From: Clostridiales bacterium
Lineage (GTDB): Bacteria > Bacillota_E > Sulfobacillia > Sulfobacillales > JAIMBI01
Length of the DNA: 37,612 nucleotides
Direction: 5' to 3'
Assembly (NCBI GenBank): GCA_027318915.1
Contig: DAHVOH010000030.1
Location: forward strand, 1-37,612
Shown in pieces: positions 20,473 through 32,590 of the stretch. Positions within the stretch are counted from its first letter, which is position 1; each line of letters begins with the position of its first letter. The notes under the pieces were generated by a model. It was not told the DNA's origin. It worked only from the letters and a program-made list of their open reading frames with translations, and searched no databases. The position numbers were made by a program, and so were the translations under genes.

Positions 20473-20528
20473 GATTCGGACTCCCTTCTTCCCAACGGAT
20501 CAACGTGCAGACCGCCCGCGACGCCCGC

Positions 20529-20999
20529 CTACCAGCGATAGTGGGCGAATGCCTTGTTGGCCTCGGCCATCCGATGCGTGTCTTCCTTGCGCTTGACCGC
20601 GCCGCCGCTCCCCTGGCTCGCATCCAGCAGCTCCGCCGCCAGCTGCTCCGCCATGCCGCGCTCGCCCCGATTGCGCGCGTATTGCACCAGCCAACGCAAC
20701 GCCAGCGAGGACCGACGGCTGGGACGAACCTCCATGGGCACCTGGTAGGTGCTGCCGCCCACCCGCCGCGGGCGAACCTCCAGCACCGGGGTCGCGTTCT
20801 TGACCGCTTCTTCGAACACTTCCAACGGATCCTTCCCGGTTCGCTCCCCGATCTTGGTGAAGGCTTCGTAGACCAGCGATTGGGCCAGACTCTTCTTGCC
20901 GTCCCACATGACCTTGTTGATCAACTTGGCCACCATCGGGCTCTGATACACCGGATCGGGTGTCACTTCCCGAATTGTCGCCGTTCCCCGCCGTGGCAT
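20529..20999 (-). CDS. rpsG: 30S ribosomal protein S7
   Basis: Nucleates assembly of the 30S head and lines the E site. It is 156 aa: [40 protein letters not shown], and [20 protein letters not shown] followed by [20 protein letters not shown] match closely. The ATG at 20997-20999 has GGGGAGG six bases upstream. It stands between rpsL and fusA, and in E. coli this is the protein that represses the str operon. No S7-binding structure is apparent in the 27 bp rpsL-rpsG gap. Confidence 0.98.
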   Translation of the reverse strand: MPRRGTATIREVTPDPVYQSPMVAKLINKVMWDGKKSLAQSLVYEAFTKIGERTGKDPLEVFEEAVKNATPVLEVRPRRVGGSTYQVPMEVRPSRRSSLALRWLVQYARNRGERGMAEQLAAELLDASQGSGGAVKRKEDTHRMAEANKAFAHYRW

Positions 21000-21026
21000 G
21001 ACGTCCTCCCCTTATCCGTTGCGACC

Positions 21027-21416
21027 CTAAGACTTGCCGCCGCCGGAGCCCGCCTTCTTGGCTCCGTATTTGGACCGGCCCTGGGCCCGCTTCTGAACGC
21101 CGGCCGTGTCCAAGGCGCCCCGGACGATGTGATAGCGCACGCCCGGCAGGTCCCGCACGCGCCCGCCCCGGACCAGCACCACCGAGTGCTCCTGCAGATT
21201 GTGGCCGATGCCGGGAATGTAGGCCGTGACTTCTTCACCGTTGCTGAGTCGGACCCGGGCCACCTTGCGCAGGGCTGAGTTCGGCTTCTTGGGCGTGACC
21301 GTCCGCACGGTGATGCAGACCCCGCGCTTCTGGGGATTGGACTTGAGCGCCGGCGCGGCCGTCTTTTTCTTGGCCTTCTTCCGCCCGTGGCGCACCAGCT
21401 GGTTCATCGTCGGCAT
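21027..21416 (-). CDS. rpsL: 30S ribosomal protein S12
   Basis: Decoding-centre accuracy protein, 129 aa. It begins [20 protein letters not shown]. The loop [17 protein letters not shown] keeps Lys43 and Lys44. In the second loop [15 protein letters not shown] residue 88 is Arg (codon at 21153-21155), where E. coli and Mycobacterium have Lys. The ATG at 21414-21416 has GAGGGG about nine bases upstream. It follows the L7Ae-like gene by 28 bp. Confidence 0.98.
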   Translation of the reverse strand: MPTMNQLVRHGRKKAKKKTAAPALKSNPQKRGVCITVRTVTPKKPNSALRKVARVRLSNGEEVTAYIPGIGHNLQEHSVVLVRGGRVRDLPGVRYHIVRGALDTAGVQKRAQGRSKYGAKKAGSGGGKS

Positions 21417-21444
21417 CTTCCACAACCCCTCTTTTCGGTCGCTC

Positions 21445-21708
21445 TCAACCCTGCAGGCGCCCGGCACAGGCGGCACCCACATGAATCCCGCACGCCCGGC
21501 CCAACTCCGTCATGTCGGCGACATAGTGAATGGGCACGTGCAGCGCTTCCGCCGTCTTGACGACCTCACCCACCACCGCCGTCTCCGCATCGCGGGCCAC
21601 GTAGACGGCGGTGACCTGGCCGGCCTTCAGTCTCTTCAGCGTCTGTTTGGCGCCAACCACCCGCGACCATGGCATCGTGAGCCGGTCGTCACCCGATGCG
21701 CTGTCCAT
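21445..21708 (-). CDS. rplGB: L7Ae-family ribosomal/kink-turn-binding protein
   Basis: Small RNA-binding protein of the family found between rpoC and rpsL in Bacillus (YbxF/RplGB), which binds kink-turn RNA and is thought to join the ribosome. It is 87 aa with [20 protein letters not shown] (the family has VGxKQTLKAL), then [20 protein letters not shown] and [20 protein letters not shown]. The ATG at 21706-21708 has GGAGG eight bases away; a longer in-frame extension is not used. A candidate promoter precedes it. Confidence 0.93.
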   Translation of the reverse strand: MDSASGDDRLTMPWSRVVGAKQTLKRLKAGQVTAVYVARDAETAVVGEVVKTAEALHVPIHYVADMTELGRACGIHVGAACAGRLQG

Positions 21709-21737
21709 AACAGAAACCTCCAGAGACACACTTCGGC

Positions 21738-21766
21738 AGTTTATCACCCGTGTCAATCAGCGTCAA
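21738..21766 (-). promoter_or_regulatory. candidate promoter for the L7Ae-rpsL-rpsG-fusA-tuf block
   Basis: On the minus strand TTGACG (21761-21766) and TAAACT (21738-21743) are 17 bp apart, immediately after the rpoC stop codon and 30 bp before the L7Ae-like start. The -35 is strong, the -10 moderate. It would allow the str block to be expressed separately from rpoBC. Confidence 0.45.
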
Positions 21767-24700
21767 TCGACCAACGGCTCCGTCTCCGCGGTTTCGTAAT
21801 ACACCTCTTCGGGCGCCAGGTCGGCATAGACCGCCACATTGCGGTAGCGCGCCATGCCGGTGCCGGCCGGAACCAGTTTGCCGATGATGACGTTCTCCTT
21901 CAGGCCCAGGAGCGGATCCCGCTTGCCCTTGATGGATGCCTCGGTCAGCACGCGGGTGGTCTCCTGGAACGACGCCGCCGACAAGAACGAGTCGGTCGCC
22001 AGACTGGCTTTGGTGATGCCCAGAAGCGTCAGCTTGCCGACGGCCGGCAGCGCTCCCTGACCCAGCGCGGCGGCATTCTCATCTTCAAACTCAAACCGGT
22101 CGATGAGCCCGCCCGGCAGCAGCGTGGTGTCTCCGGCGTCATCCACCTTCACCTTGCGCATCATCTGCCGCACCATCACTTCAATGTGCTTGTCGTTGAT
22201 GTCCACGCCCTGCAGCCGGTAGACCCGCTGAACCTCGTGCAGCAGGTAGTCCTGCACGCCGCGCGGTCCACGCACCTTGAGCAGGTCATGAGGATTGACC
22301 GAGCCCTCGGTCAGCTCCTGACCCTCCTCGACCGTGTCGCCTTCATGCACCTTGAGCCGGGCCCCGAACGGGACGCTGTAGGCCTCCGCCTCGCCCTCGC
22401 GCGCGGTGACCGTCACCTCCCGCCGTCCCTTGTTCTCCCCAATGTGCACCGTGCCGGCGATTTCCGCGATGATGGCCTGACCCTTGGGCTTGCGGGCCTC
22501 AAACAGCTCCTCCACCCGGGGCAGCCCCTGGGTGATGTCGTTGCCGGCCACACCGCCCATGTGGAACGTCCGCATCGTCAACTGGGTGCCGGGTTCGCCG
22601 ATGCTTTGCGCGGCGATGATGCCGACCGCCTCACCCACCTCCACCAGCGCGCCGGTGGCCAGGTTGCGCCCATAACAGGCCACGCACACCCCGTAGCGGG
22701 ACTGGCAGGTGAGCACCGATCGGACGCGGACGCGCTTGCGCCCGGCGGCAATGATGGCGCGCGCCAACTCCTCATCGATCATCTGGTTCGGCTCCACCAC
22801 CACGGCCTCGGTCTCCGGCTGCACGATGGTTTCGGCCGCCAGCCGGCCGATGATCCGATCCTCCAGATTCTCGATCAACTGGCCGCCATCACGAATCTCG
22901 CTCACTTCCACCCCTTCGGTGGTCCCACAGTCCGTGTCGCGGATGATGACGTCCTGAGCGACATCCACCAAGCGCCGCGTGAGATAACCGGAGTCGGCCG
23001 TACGAAGCGCCGTATCGGCCAGACCCTTGCGCGCCCCGTGCGTCGAGGTGAAGTACTCCAGAACGGTCAGACCCTCTCGGAAGTTGGCCCGGATGGGCAG
23101 CTCGATGATGCGTCCGGACGGGTCGGCCATCAGCCCGCGCATGCCCGCCAGCTGAGAGATCTGCTGGATGTTGCCCCGGGCGCCCGAGGTGGCCATCATG
23201 TACACCGAATTGAACGGGTCCAGTGTTTCCAACATGGCCTGGGTGACCCGCTCCTTGGCCTCCGTCCAGATGGCAATAATGCGCTCGTACCGCTCTTCTT
23301 GGGTAATGAGACCCCGCCGGTACTGGCGGTCCACCTGGGCCACCTGCTGCTCGGCCTCTTCCAGAATCTGCTTCTTTGCCGGCGGCACCACAATGTCGCT
23401 GATGGAGATGGTGGTGCCGGCCCGCGTCGCATAGGTGAAGCCCAGCTCCTTGATGTGGTCAAGGACGTCGGCCGTCAGTCCGTTGCCGAAGTGACGGAAC
23501 AGTTCCGACACCAGATGGGTCAACTCGCGGCGGTCGACCACCCGGTCAATGAAGCGGAGCTTCTCGGGCAGGATCTCATTGAACACAAACCGTCCCAGGG
23601 TGGACGACCGCACGGCGCCGTCAAACCGCATGGTCACACGGGCGTGCAGGTCCAGATGCCCTTCCTGATACGCCATGAAGCCTTCCGCCAGGTCCGTCAG
23701 AATCATTCCGGTGCCCTTGGCGTTCTCCCGCTCAATGGTCAGGTAGTACGACCCCAGGACCATGTCCTGTGTCGGCGTCACCACCGGCCGACCATCCTTG
23801 GGGTTCAGAATGTTGTGGGACGACAGCATCAAGATGCGAGCTTCGGCTTGGGCCTCGGCGGACAGCGGCACGTGCACCGCCATCTGGTCGCCGTCGAAGT
23901 CGGCATTGTACGCCGTGCACACGAGCGGGTGAATCTGAATGGCCCGCCCTTCGACCAGCACCGGTTCAAACGCCTGAATGCCGAGGCGGTGCAGGGTCGG
24001 CGCCCGGTTCAGCAGCACCGGATGTTCACGGATGACGTCTTCCAAGACATCCCACACTTCCGGTCGCACGCGTTCCACCATGCGCTTGGCCGACTTGATG
24101 TTGTGCGCGTAGCCGTCGTTGACCAGTTTCTTCATGACAAACGGCTTGAACAGCTCCAGCGCCATTTCCTTGGGCAGCCCGCACTGGTGCAGCTTCAGCT
24201 TGGGCCCGACCACAATGACGGACCGGCCCGAGTAATCGACCCGCTTGCCCAGAAGGTTTTGACGAAACCGCCCTTGCTTGCCCTTGAGCAGATCGGACAA
24301 GGACTTGAGCGGCCGATTGCCGGGGCCCGTGACCGGACGTCCGCGGCGCCCGTTGTCAATCAGCGCATCCACAGCCTCCTGCAGCATGCGTTTTTCGTTG
24401 CGGACGATGATGTCGGGCGCGCCCAGATCCAACAAACGCTTCAAGCGGTTGTTGCGGTTGATGACCCGGCGGTACAGGTCGTTCAGGTCGGAGGTGGCGA
24501 ACCGTCCGCCGTCCAACTGCACCATCGGCCTCAGATCCGGCGGAATGACCGGCACCACGTCCAAGATCATCCACTCCGGCCGGTTGCCCGACTGCCGAAA
24601 CGCCTCCACGACCTCCAGCCGGCGGACGGCGCGCACGCGCCGCTGGCCGCTGGAGGAATTGAGCTCCTCCCGAAGTTCGGCCGACAGCTCGTCGAGGTCA

Positions 24701-25245
24701 ATCTCCATCAGCAGTTCCTTGATGGCTTCCGCGCCCATGCCGGCGCGGAAGTACTGGCCGTATTTCTCCCGGTACTCGCGATACTCCGACTCCACCAGCA
24801 GCTGCTTCTTCATCAACGGCGTGGTGCCCGGGTCAATGACCACATACGCCGCGAAATACAGCACCTTTTCCAGCGAACGGGGCGACATGTCCAGGATCAA
24901 GCCCATGCGGGAGGGAATGCCCTTGAAGTACCAGATGTGCGAGACCGGAGCGGCCAGTTCGATGTGGCCCATCCGCTCGCGACGCACCTTGGCCCGCGTC
25001 ACTTCCACCCCGCAGCGGTCGCAGACGACACCCTTGTAGCGCACGCGCTTGTATTTGCCGCAGTGACACTCCCAGTCGCGCACGGGACCAAAGATCTTCT
25101 CGCAGAAGAGCCCTTCGCGCTCCGGCCGCAGCGTCCGGTAGTTGATGGTTTCCGGCTTTTTGACCTCACCCTTCGACCATTCCCGGATCTGCTCCGGCGA
25201 AGCCAAAGCAATCCGCATCGACTCGAAGTTGTTGACGTCCAGCAC
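21763..25245 (-). CDS. rpoC: RNA polymerase beta' subunit
   Basis: Catalytic clamp subunit of RNA polymerase, 1160 aa. The N-terminal zinc site has Cys60, Cys62, Cys75 and Cys78 ([19 protein letters not shown]). The active-site magnesium loop is NADFDGD at 447-453. The second zinc cluster is in the C-terminal half ([19 protein letters not shown]). The trigger-loop region [20 protein letters not shown] is intact. The length matches Firmicutes beta' without the large proteobacterial insertion. The start is GTG at 25243-25245, three bases after the rpoB stop, with GGGGGAG six bases upstream. Confidence 0.98.
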   Translation of the reverse strand: MLDVNNFESMRIALASPEQIREWSKGEVKKPETINYRTLRPEREGLFCEKIFGPVRDWECHCGKYKRVRYKGVVCDRCGVEVTRAKVRRERMGHIELAAPVSHIWYFKGIPSRMGLILDMSPRSLEKVLYFAAYVVIDPGTTPLMKKQLLVESEYREYREKYGQYFRAGMGAEAIKELLMEIDLDELSAELREELNSSSGQRRVRAVRRLEVVEAFRQSGNRPEWMILDVVPVIPPDLRPMVQLDGGRFATSDLNDLYRRVINRNNRLKRLLDLGAPDIIVRNEKRMLQEAVDALIDNGRRGRPVTGPGNRPLKSLSDLLKGKQGRFRQNLLGKRVDYSGRSVIVVGPKLKLHQCGLPKEMALELFKPFVMKKLVNDGYAHNIKSAKRMVERVRPEVWDVLEDVIREHPVLLNRAPTLHRLGIQAFEPVLVEGRAIQIHPLVCTAYNADFDGDQMAVHVPLSAEAQAEARILMLSSHNILNPKDGRPVVTPTQDMVLGSYYLTIERENAKGTGMILTDLAEGFMAYQEGHLDLHARVTMRFDGAVRSSTLGRFVFNEILPEKLRFIDRVVDRRELTHLVSELFRHFGNGLTADVLDHIKELGFTYATRAGTTISISDIVVPPAKKQILEEAEQQVAQVDRQYRRGLITQEERYERIIAIWTEAKERVTQAMLETLDPFNSVYMMATSGARGNIQQISQLAGMRGLMADPSGRIIELPIRANFREGLTVLEYFTSTHGARKGLADTALRTADSGYLTRRLVDVAQDVIIRDTDCGTTEGVEVSEIRDGGQLIENLEDRIIGRLAAETIVQPETEAVVVEPNQMIDEELARAIIAAGRKRVRVRSVLTCQSRYGVCVACYGRNLATGALVEVGEAVGIIAAQSIGEPGTQLTMRTFHMGGVAGNDITQGLPRVEELFEARKPKGQAIIAEIAGTVHIGENKGRREVTVTAREGEAEAYSVPFGARLKVHEGDTVEEGQELTEGSVNPHDLLKVRGPRGVQDYLLHEVQRVYRLQGVDINDKHIEVMVRQMMRKVKVDDAGDTTLLPGGLIDRFEFEDENAAALGQGALPAVGKLTLLGITKASLATDSFLSAASFQETTRVLTEASIKGKRDPLLGLKENVIIGKLVPAGTGMARYRNVAVYADLAPEEVYYETAETEPLVD

Positions 25246-25248
25246 GCG

Positions 25249-28896
<3,648 letters not shown>

Positions 28897-28987
28897 TCAG
28901 GTGTCAGCTCCCTTGTTCCCGATTCAGTCGAAGACGGTTGGCGGCGCCTTTGGAGGCACTCAGGTGGACGTAAAATAGCAAGTCTAT

Positions 28988-29016
28988 ATAATACGGCAAG
29001 CCCACGACCCAGTCAA
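28988..29016 (-). promoter_or_regulatory. strong sigma-A-type promoter for rpoB-rpoC
   Basis: On the minus strand TTGACT (29011-29016) and TATTAT (28988-28993) are separated by exactly 17 bp; five of six bases match the consensus in each box. The predicted transcript would start near 28981 and give a leader of about 85 nt before rpoB. The -35 box lies within the 3' half of a hairpin. Confidence 0.75.
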
Positions 29017-29035
29017 GTGCTCGACTGGGTGTGGG
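29001..29035 (-). promoter_or_regulatory. inverted repeat between rplL and rpoB
   Basis: Arms of 13 bp (CCCAC and ACCCAGTC with GACTGGGT and GTGGG, one bulged base) enclose an 8-nt loop. There is no T-run after it on the minus strand, so it is not a standard terminator. It lies 18 bases after the rplL stop and includes the -35 box of the rpoB promoter. In the upstream transcript it could be a processing or pausing site. Confidence 0.6.
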
Positions 29036-29052
29036 CCGCCCGCCTCCTCGAA

Positions 29053-29439
29053 TTACTTGATCTCGACGGTGGCGCCCGCCTCTTCCAGCTTGGCCTTGGC
29101 AGCTTCGGCGTCCGGTCGGGAGATTTTTTCCTTGACCGCCTTGGGCGCCGCGTCCACGACCGCCTTGGCTTCCGTCAGCGACAAGCCGGTCAGCTCGCGA
29201 ACCGCCTTGATGACTTGGACCTTCTTGTCGCCGGCCGCCGTGATGACCACGTCAAACTCCGTCTGCTCGACGACCTCCTCGGGGGCTTCCGCCGCGACCG
29301 CTCCGCCCACCGGTGCCGCCATCGCCATCGGCGCCGCCGCGCTGACTCCAAACTCTTCCTCGAGTGCCTTGACCAGTTGCGACAACTCCAGCACGTTCAT
29401 GCCTTTGACGGTCTCGATGATCTCTTCGACCTTCGCCAT
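29053..29439 (-). CDS. rplL: 50S ribosomal protein L7/L12
   Basis: Stalk protein present in several copies bound to L10; it recruits translational GTPases. It is 128 aa. The N-terminal dimerisation domain ([20 protein letters not shown]) is followed by an Ala/Gly-rich hinge, and the C-terminal domain [20 protein letters not shown] continues through [20 protein letters not shown]. The ATG at 29437-29439 has GGGAGG seven bases away. It follows rplJ by 36 bp. Confidence 0.98.
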   Translation of the reverse strand: MAKVEEIIETVKGMNVLELSQLVKALEEEFGVSAAAPMAMAAPVGGAVAAEAPEEVVEQTEFDVVITAAGDKKVQVIKAVRELTGLSLTEAKAVVDAAPKAVKEKISRPDAEAAKAKLEEAGATVEIK

Positions 29440-29475
29440 CTGATTCCCTCCCCCAAAAACTTTCGCCGCAAACCC

Positions 29476-30003
29476 TTACGCGGAGGCTTCGGCCCGCTGT
29501 CGGCGCACTTGATCCAGCACCCGGGCCAATCCGGACATCGGCGCGTCCAGAACGTACACCAGCTGCTGAATGGGCGCCGCCAACACGCCCACCAGCTGTC
29601 CCAAGAGCTGTTCGCGACCGGGCAGGGCCGCCAATGCCAAAACCTCCGTCGACCCCAGAACCCGCTGCCCCAGGACGCCTGCCTTGATCTCCAGCGTGCG
29701 ATAGAATCGGGCCTTCTGCTGCACCAGCCGCGCGGGAGCCACCGGATCGGCCGTCGACGCCATCAGCACCGTGGGGCCCTCCAAGTATGGCTCCAAGCCG
29801 GCGATGCCCGCCTGGTCCGCGGCGCGTTTGATGAGCGTGTTTTTGATGACTCGGACCGTCACGCCGTTCTGAGCCAGATCGCGGCGAATGGCATTCATGT
29901 CGGCCACCGACAGTTGACTGTAGCGCGCCAACACCACCGCCTGGGCACTCTTCAGGAGCGCCGCCGTCTCGGCGATGGTCTCGGCCTTCGCTTGCGTGGG
30001 CAT
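29476..30003 (-). CDS. rplJ: 50S ribosomal protein L10
   Basis: Base of the L7/L12 stalk and autoregulator of its own operon, 175 aa. Typical features are the N-terminal AETIAETAALLKSAQAVVLA, the RNA-binding segment NAIRRDLAQNGVTVRVIKNT with LIKRAADQAG, and a C-terminal helix that binds L7/L12. The ATG at 30001-30003 has AGAGGG seven bases upstream. A leader with an attenuator precedes it. The usual rplK-rplA pair is not upstream in this window. Confidence 0.97.
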   Translation of the reverse strand: MPTQAKAETIAETAALLKSAQAVVLARYSQLSVADMNAIRRDLAQNGVTVRVIKNTLIKRAADQAGIAGLEPYLEGPTVLMASTADPVAPARLVQQKARFYRTLEIKAGVLGQRVLGSTEVLALAALPGREQLLGQLVGVLAAPIQQLVYVLDAPMSGLARVLDQVRRQRAEASA

Positions 30004-30130
30004 GCCTCACCCTCTCCACAAAAAAGCCTCTGTCCACCCAAGACAGAGGTTCGTCGCGGCCGTCCGCTCCACAAAATCCTCGCCTGGACAGGTGATTAAG
30101 CCCCATCGAGCCCCTGTCGTCTTGGGCGTC
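30004..30130 (-). ncRNA. ribosomal protein L10 leader
   Basis: About 127 nt between the promoter and rplJ, in the position and with the layout of the known L10 leader that binds L10-L12. The leader ends in a perfect terminator. Both arms of that terminator have alternative partners upstream: CCCAAGAC (minus strand, 30119-30126) can pair with GTCTTGGG (30037-30044), and CTGTCCA (30085-30091) with TGGACAG (30030-30036). This supports attenuation control by L10. The family call rests on position, structure and context; a covariance-model search was not possible. Confidence 0.75.
30020..30049 (-). terminator. intrinsic attenuator in the L10 leader
   Basis: On the minus strand the stem CCTCTGTC/GACAGAGG (8 bp, perfect, loop of seven) is followed by C and six Ts. 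It ends 16 bases before the rplJ start codon, so reading past it decides rplJL expression. Confidence 0.85.
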
Positions 30131-30136
30131 GAAGCG

Positions 30137-30166
30137 ATGATAGCACGAATCGAAGGAAAGCGCCAG
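30137..30166 (-). promoter_or_regulatory. extended -10 promoter for rplJ-rplL
   Basis: On the minus strand TGCTATCAT (30137-30145) is a near-perfect extended -10 element. A weak -35, CTGGCG (30161-30166), lies 18 bp upstream. The predicted start near 30130 fits the 5' end of the L10 leader. Confidence 0.65.
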
Positions 30167-30419
30167 CGCCCGCGGCAGGGCCGTCATGGCGAAGCACAGG
30201 AACAACTTGCCCCATGGGCCCAATCCGCCAGGGGACAGGGATTGGGGCGGCCGGAGACGGCGTCGGTCCGGGCGAGGGAGCTTAGGGCCCGGGCAGTCGC
30301 CGGGGATTGCGGCCAAACGTGGTTCAGGATGGCCACGCCCGGGCCGCCCGCGTCACATCCCCTACAGGCCAAGCGCTTGCGCCCCAAGCCGGGTGGCCCG
30401 TCGATACGACGGCCGGCAC
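30167..30419. other. GC-rich intergenic region upstream of the rplJ promoter
   Basis: The rplK, rplA, nusG and secE genes would normally be here; none is present in any frame. Open frames exist on both strands but look like shadows in GC-rich DNA. The final part may contain the decayed start of the following pseudogene. Confidence 0.4.
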
Positions 30420-31382
30420 GCCCCATGGGCTCTTCGCGCGGGCCGGTGCCGGCCAAGGCCCGGAATTGCCGATGAACCAGCTGTCCCCGTCCGGCGTCGC
30501 GCTCTGCCAGTTCCTGCACGCCATCGGCCTCAAGCGGCACGTTGACAGCGTGGGCCGGATCCAACCTGGTGATGGGCCAGGTGGGCAGCGCCAACGGGCA
30601 CAGGGCGGCGGCGCAGACCCTCCGGAGCAACGGCCACTCCGTGACCCTCGCGCCCACCGCCTGCATCGTCCTGCCCACATCCGGATCCTTGCACGTGGGG
30701 AGCGCCCTCGCGGCCCCGTCGCACACCCAACCCCCCCTCCCCTCCGACACTCCCGCGGCCACCGTCACCCAGCCTTCCCCCACGGTCTATCCCGGCAAAA
30801 CGGTCACCCTCAGTGGTGACGGCTTGCGCCCGCCACGGGACGAGCGAGGTGACCCTGGTGCATGGGTTCGGTGTCCTATGGCGCGCCGGGCGACGCGTAT
30901 GCCCTCTGGGTGGCGCCATGGAGTGCCATCGCCCTGTCCTTCGTCGTGCCGAACGGATATTCCGGCCCGGGTTTGATGCCTGGCACCGCCGCCACGTTGC
31001 AGATTGTGGTGGGCTCCGGGGTCCTCTCCCGGCTTTACACCGAGAGCGTCACCGCTTCCCCGGTCCTGCCGCTGCCTGCCTCCAGCCGAACCCGCTGCTC
31101 CCGGGCAGGGGGTGACGCTCACCGGCGACGGCTTCGACAGTGCGCAGGGTGGTGGTGATGTCTGGATCGGCCAGAACGGGTCAACTGGGGTGCGCCCGGC
31201 AATGCCTACCCGGTCGCCCTCCAGCGGTGGACGACCACCAGCCTGACCATCCTGGCGCCCACCAACACTTATCAAGTCGAGGCAACTGGGAAGCAGCCTT
31301 GCCACCCGGCTCCGCCACCGTGGTCAGCGGCGCCGGCGGGCAAGGCACGCCCACGGCGTTCGCGATCAACGCCGCGTCCTGA
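30420..31382 (+). pseudogene. frameshifted surface protein with two IPT/TIG-like repeats
   Basis: No single frame is long, but moving between frames gives a continuous secreted-type protein. A Pro/Thr-rich linker leads to repeat 1: PTVYPGKTVTLSGDG, then SEVTLVHG, then GSVSYGAPGDAYALWVAPWS and PGTAATLQIVVGSG. Repeat 2 follows: PGQGVTLTGDGFDSAQGGGD, then VNWGAPGNAYPVALQRW and PPGSATVVSGAGGQGTP, ending TAFAINAAS and a stop at 31380-31382. At least five frame changes are needed. The repeats resemble Ig-like IPT/TIG domains. The upstream segment (PMNQLSPSGVALCQFLHAIG) may be an adhesin or stalk-type domain, but this is uncertain. Its start is not defined. Confidence 0.55.
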
Positions 31383-31630
31383 TCGCCCGTCTCTACCCAC
31401 GCCCGCGTAGACACCCGGCCCCAGCGGGCCACGCCCGTCTCGCCGAGGGGGGGACCGCGGTCCGGCGGGGCGTCGGTGGGGTTGTTTCCCCCTGCCCCTG
31501 ACCCCGTCAGTTCCGTCCGGGGGCCGCCCGATGAGACAGTTTCCGTATCGCTGCCTTCCCTTGCTCACCTCCCGATACCGCGCGCCCGATGCCCGGTCCG
31601 CGTCCTGCAGACCCCAGGATCCTTGACCAT
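31383..31630. other. intergenic region before the AbiEii-like gene
   Basis: No gene or clear terminator is visible. A longer open frame on the plus strand that continues into the next gene is out of phase with it and has no family resemblance. Confidence 0.4.
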
Positions 31631-31634
31631 TGGG

Positions 31635-31656
31635 TATACTCAACATACTAGGAGGT
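31635..31656 (+). promoter_or_regulatory. -10-like box, ATACT repeat and Shine-Dalgarno of the AbiEii-like gene
   Basis: TATACT (31635-31640) matches the -10 consensus at five of six positions but has no good -35; TTGACC at 31623 is too close. ATACT recurs at 31636-31640 and 31645-31649. AGGAGGT (31650-31656) is a strong ribosome site eight bases before the ATG at 31664 and rules out the GTG at 31655. Confidence 0.4.
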
Positions 31657-31663
31657 GCCTCTC

Positions 31664-32590
31664 ATGCCTCCCCAGACGTCGCCCGCCACGGCCGCCTTGT
31701 GGCACCGATTGCAACAATCCGGCGCCTTTTGGGATGTGGACCCGGCCACACTCGATCCCGACCGCCATGCCACCTGGATCATTGAACGGATATTGCAATT
31801 TGGGGATTGGGACGCCTGGCAGGCGCTGTTCGGCTTCTATCCCGAAGACCAGATTCGGGCCGCTGTCAGCGACCGGCGAGTTCCGCCCCACATCCGTCTT
31901 TTCTGGCAAACGTATTTTGAGAAAGCGAGTGAGGCCGCCATGGCCCTGCATCCCGAGACGCTGCAACCGTCAACGGCCTCAGTCTGGCAACAGTGGGGCG
32001 GGACGCTGTGCCCATCCGGCTATTTACTCGGGGGCGGTACGGCATTGGCGCTCTATTTGGGGCATCGGCAGTCCGATGATCTGGACTTCTTCACCAGGAC
32101 GCCCGGGGATCCGGATTGCCTATTGCGCGGCCTCGAGGACGCGACGGTACCGGTTTCGGTGGTGGATCGGAGTCGTCATAGCCTGCATGTGCAGATCCAG
32201 GGCGTCTCTGTGTCATATCTCTTTCAACCAGGCGTGTTGCTAGAGCCCGGCGCGGTCTGGCAGGGCATTCCGCTGGTCTCCTTGCCCACGCTGGTCGCGC
32301 TGAAGTGCAACGCCATTGCAAATCGCGGAGCGCGGAAGGACTTTGTGGATCTCTATGCGCTGTTGCGGGACGGCTGGACGCTTGCTCAAGTGCTGGACGC
32401 AGCCACCCAGCACGCGCCGCAGATCCATCGCGCCCATTTGTTGCGCAGCTTGACCTATTTCGTCGAGGCCGACCAGGAGCCCTCCCCCGTGCTGTTCCGC
32501 GAGTGGACGTGGGTCGACATCCAACAGACACTGACGCGCGAAGTCCACACCTATCTGCGGAAAACCTTGCCGCGTGGCCCCCACCTCTAA
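31664..32590 (+). CDS. AbiEii-type nucleotidyltransferase toxin fused to an N-terminal helical domain
   Basis: 308 aa. Residues about 120-240 are an AbiEii/MenA-like nucleotidyltransferase: LLGGGTALALYLGHRQSDDL with the DLDFF continuation (121-143) holds the GG and paired Asp metal site, and ALKCNAIANRGARKDFVDLY (212-231) holds the conserved Lys-x-Asp motif. These enzymes attach nucleotides to tRNA or other targets and act as toxins in abortive-infection modules. Residues about 20-85 (AFWDVDPATL, ATWIIERILQFGDWDAWQAL) resemble the small helical protein often encoded separately next to such enzymes (I recall DUF6922). No separate antitoxin is seen on either side. It looks intact, unlike its neighbours, and was probably acquired horizontally. 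Confidence 0.85.
   Translation: MPPQTSPATAALWHRLQQSGAFWDVDPATLDPDRHATWIIERILQFGDWDAWQALFGFYPEDQIRAAVSDRRVPPHIRLFWQTYFEKASEAAMALHPETLQPSTASVWQQWGGTLCPSGYLLGGGTALALYLGHRQSDDLDFFTRTPGDPDCLLRGLEDATVPVSVVDRSRHSLHVQIQGVSVSYLFQPGVLLEPGAVWQGIPLVSLPTLVALKCNAIANRGARKDFVDLYALLRDGWTLAQVLDAATQHAPQIHRAHLLRSLTYFVEADQEPSPVLFREWTWVDIQQTLTREVHTYLRKTLPRGPHL

Noticed and set aside
30184..30783. A 199-codon minus-strand frame upstream of rplJ
   Set aside because: No resemblance to L1, L11, NusG or SecE, and it runs antisense to the decayed plus-strand protein.
31623..31651. TTGACC with TACTAG as a promoter for the AbiEii-like gene
   Set aside because: The -10 matches at only three positions and the transcript would begin after the Shine-Dalgarno.
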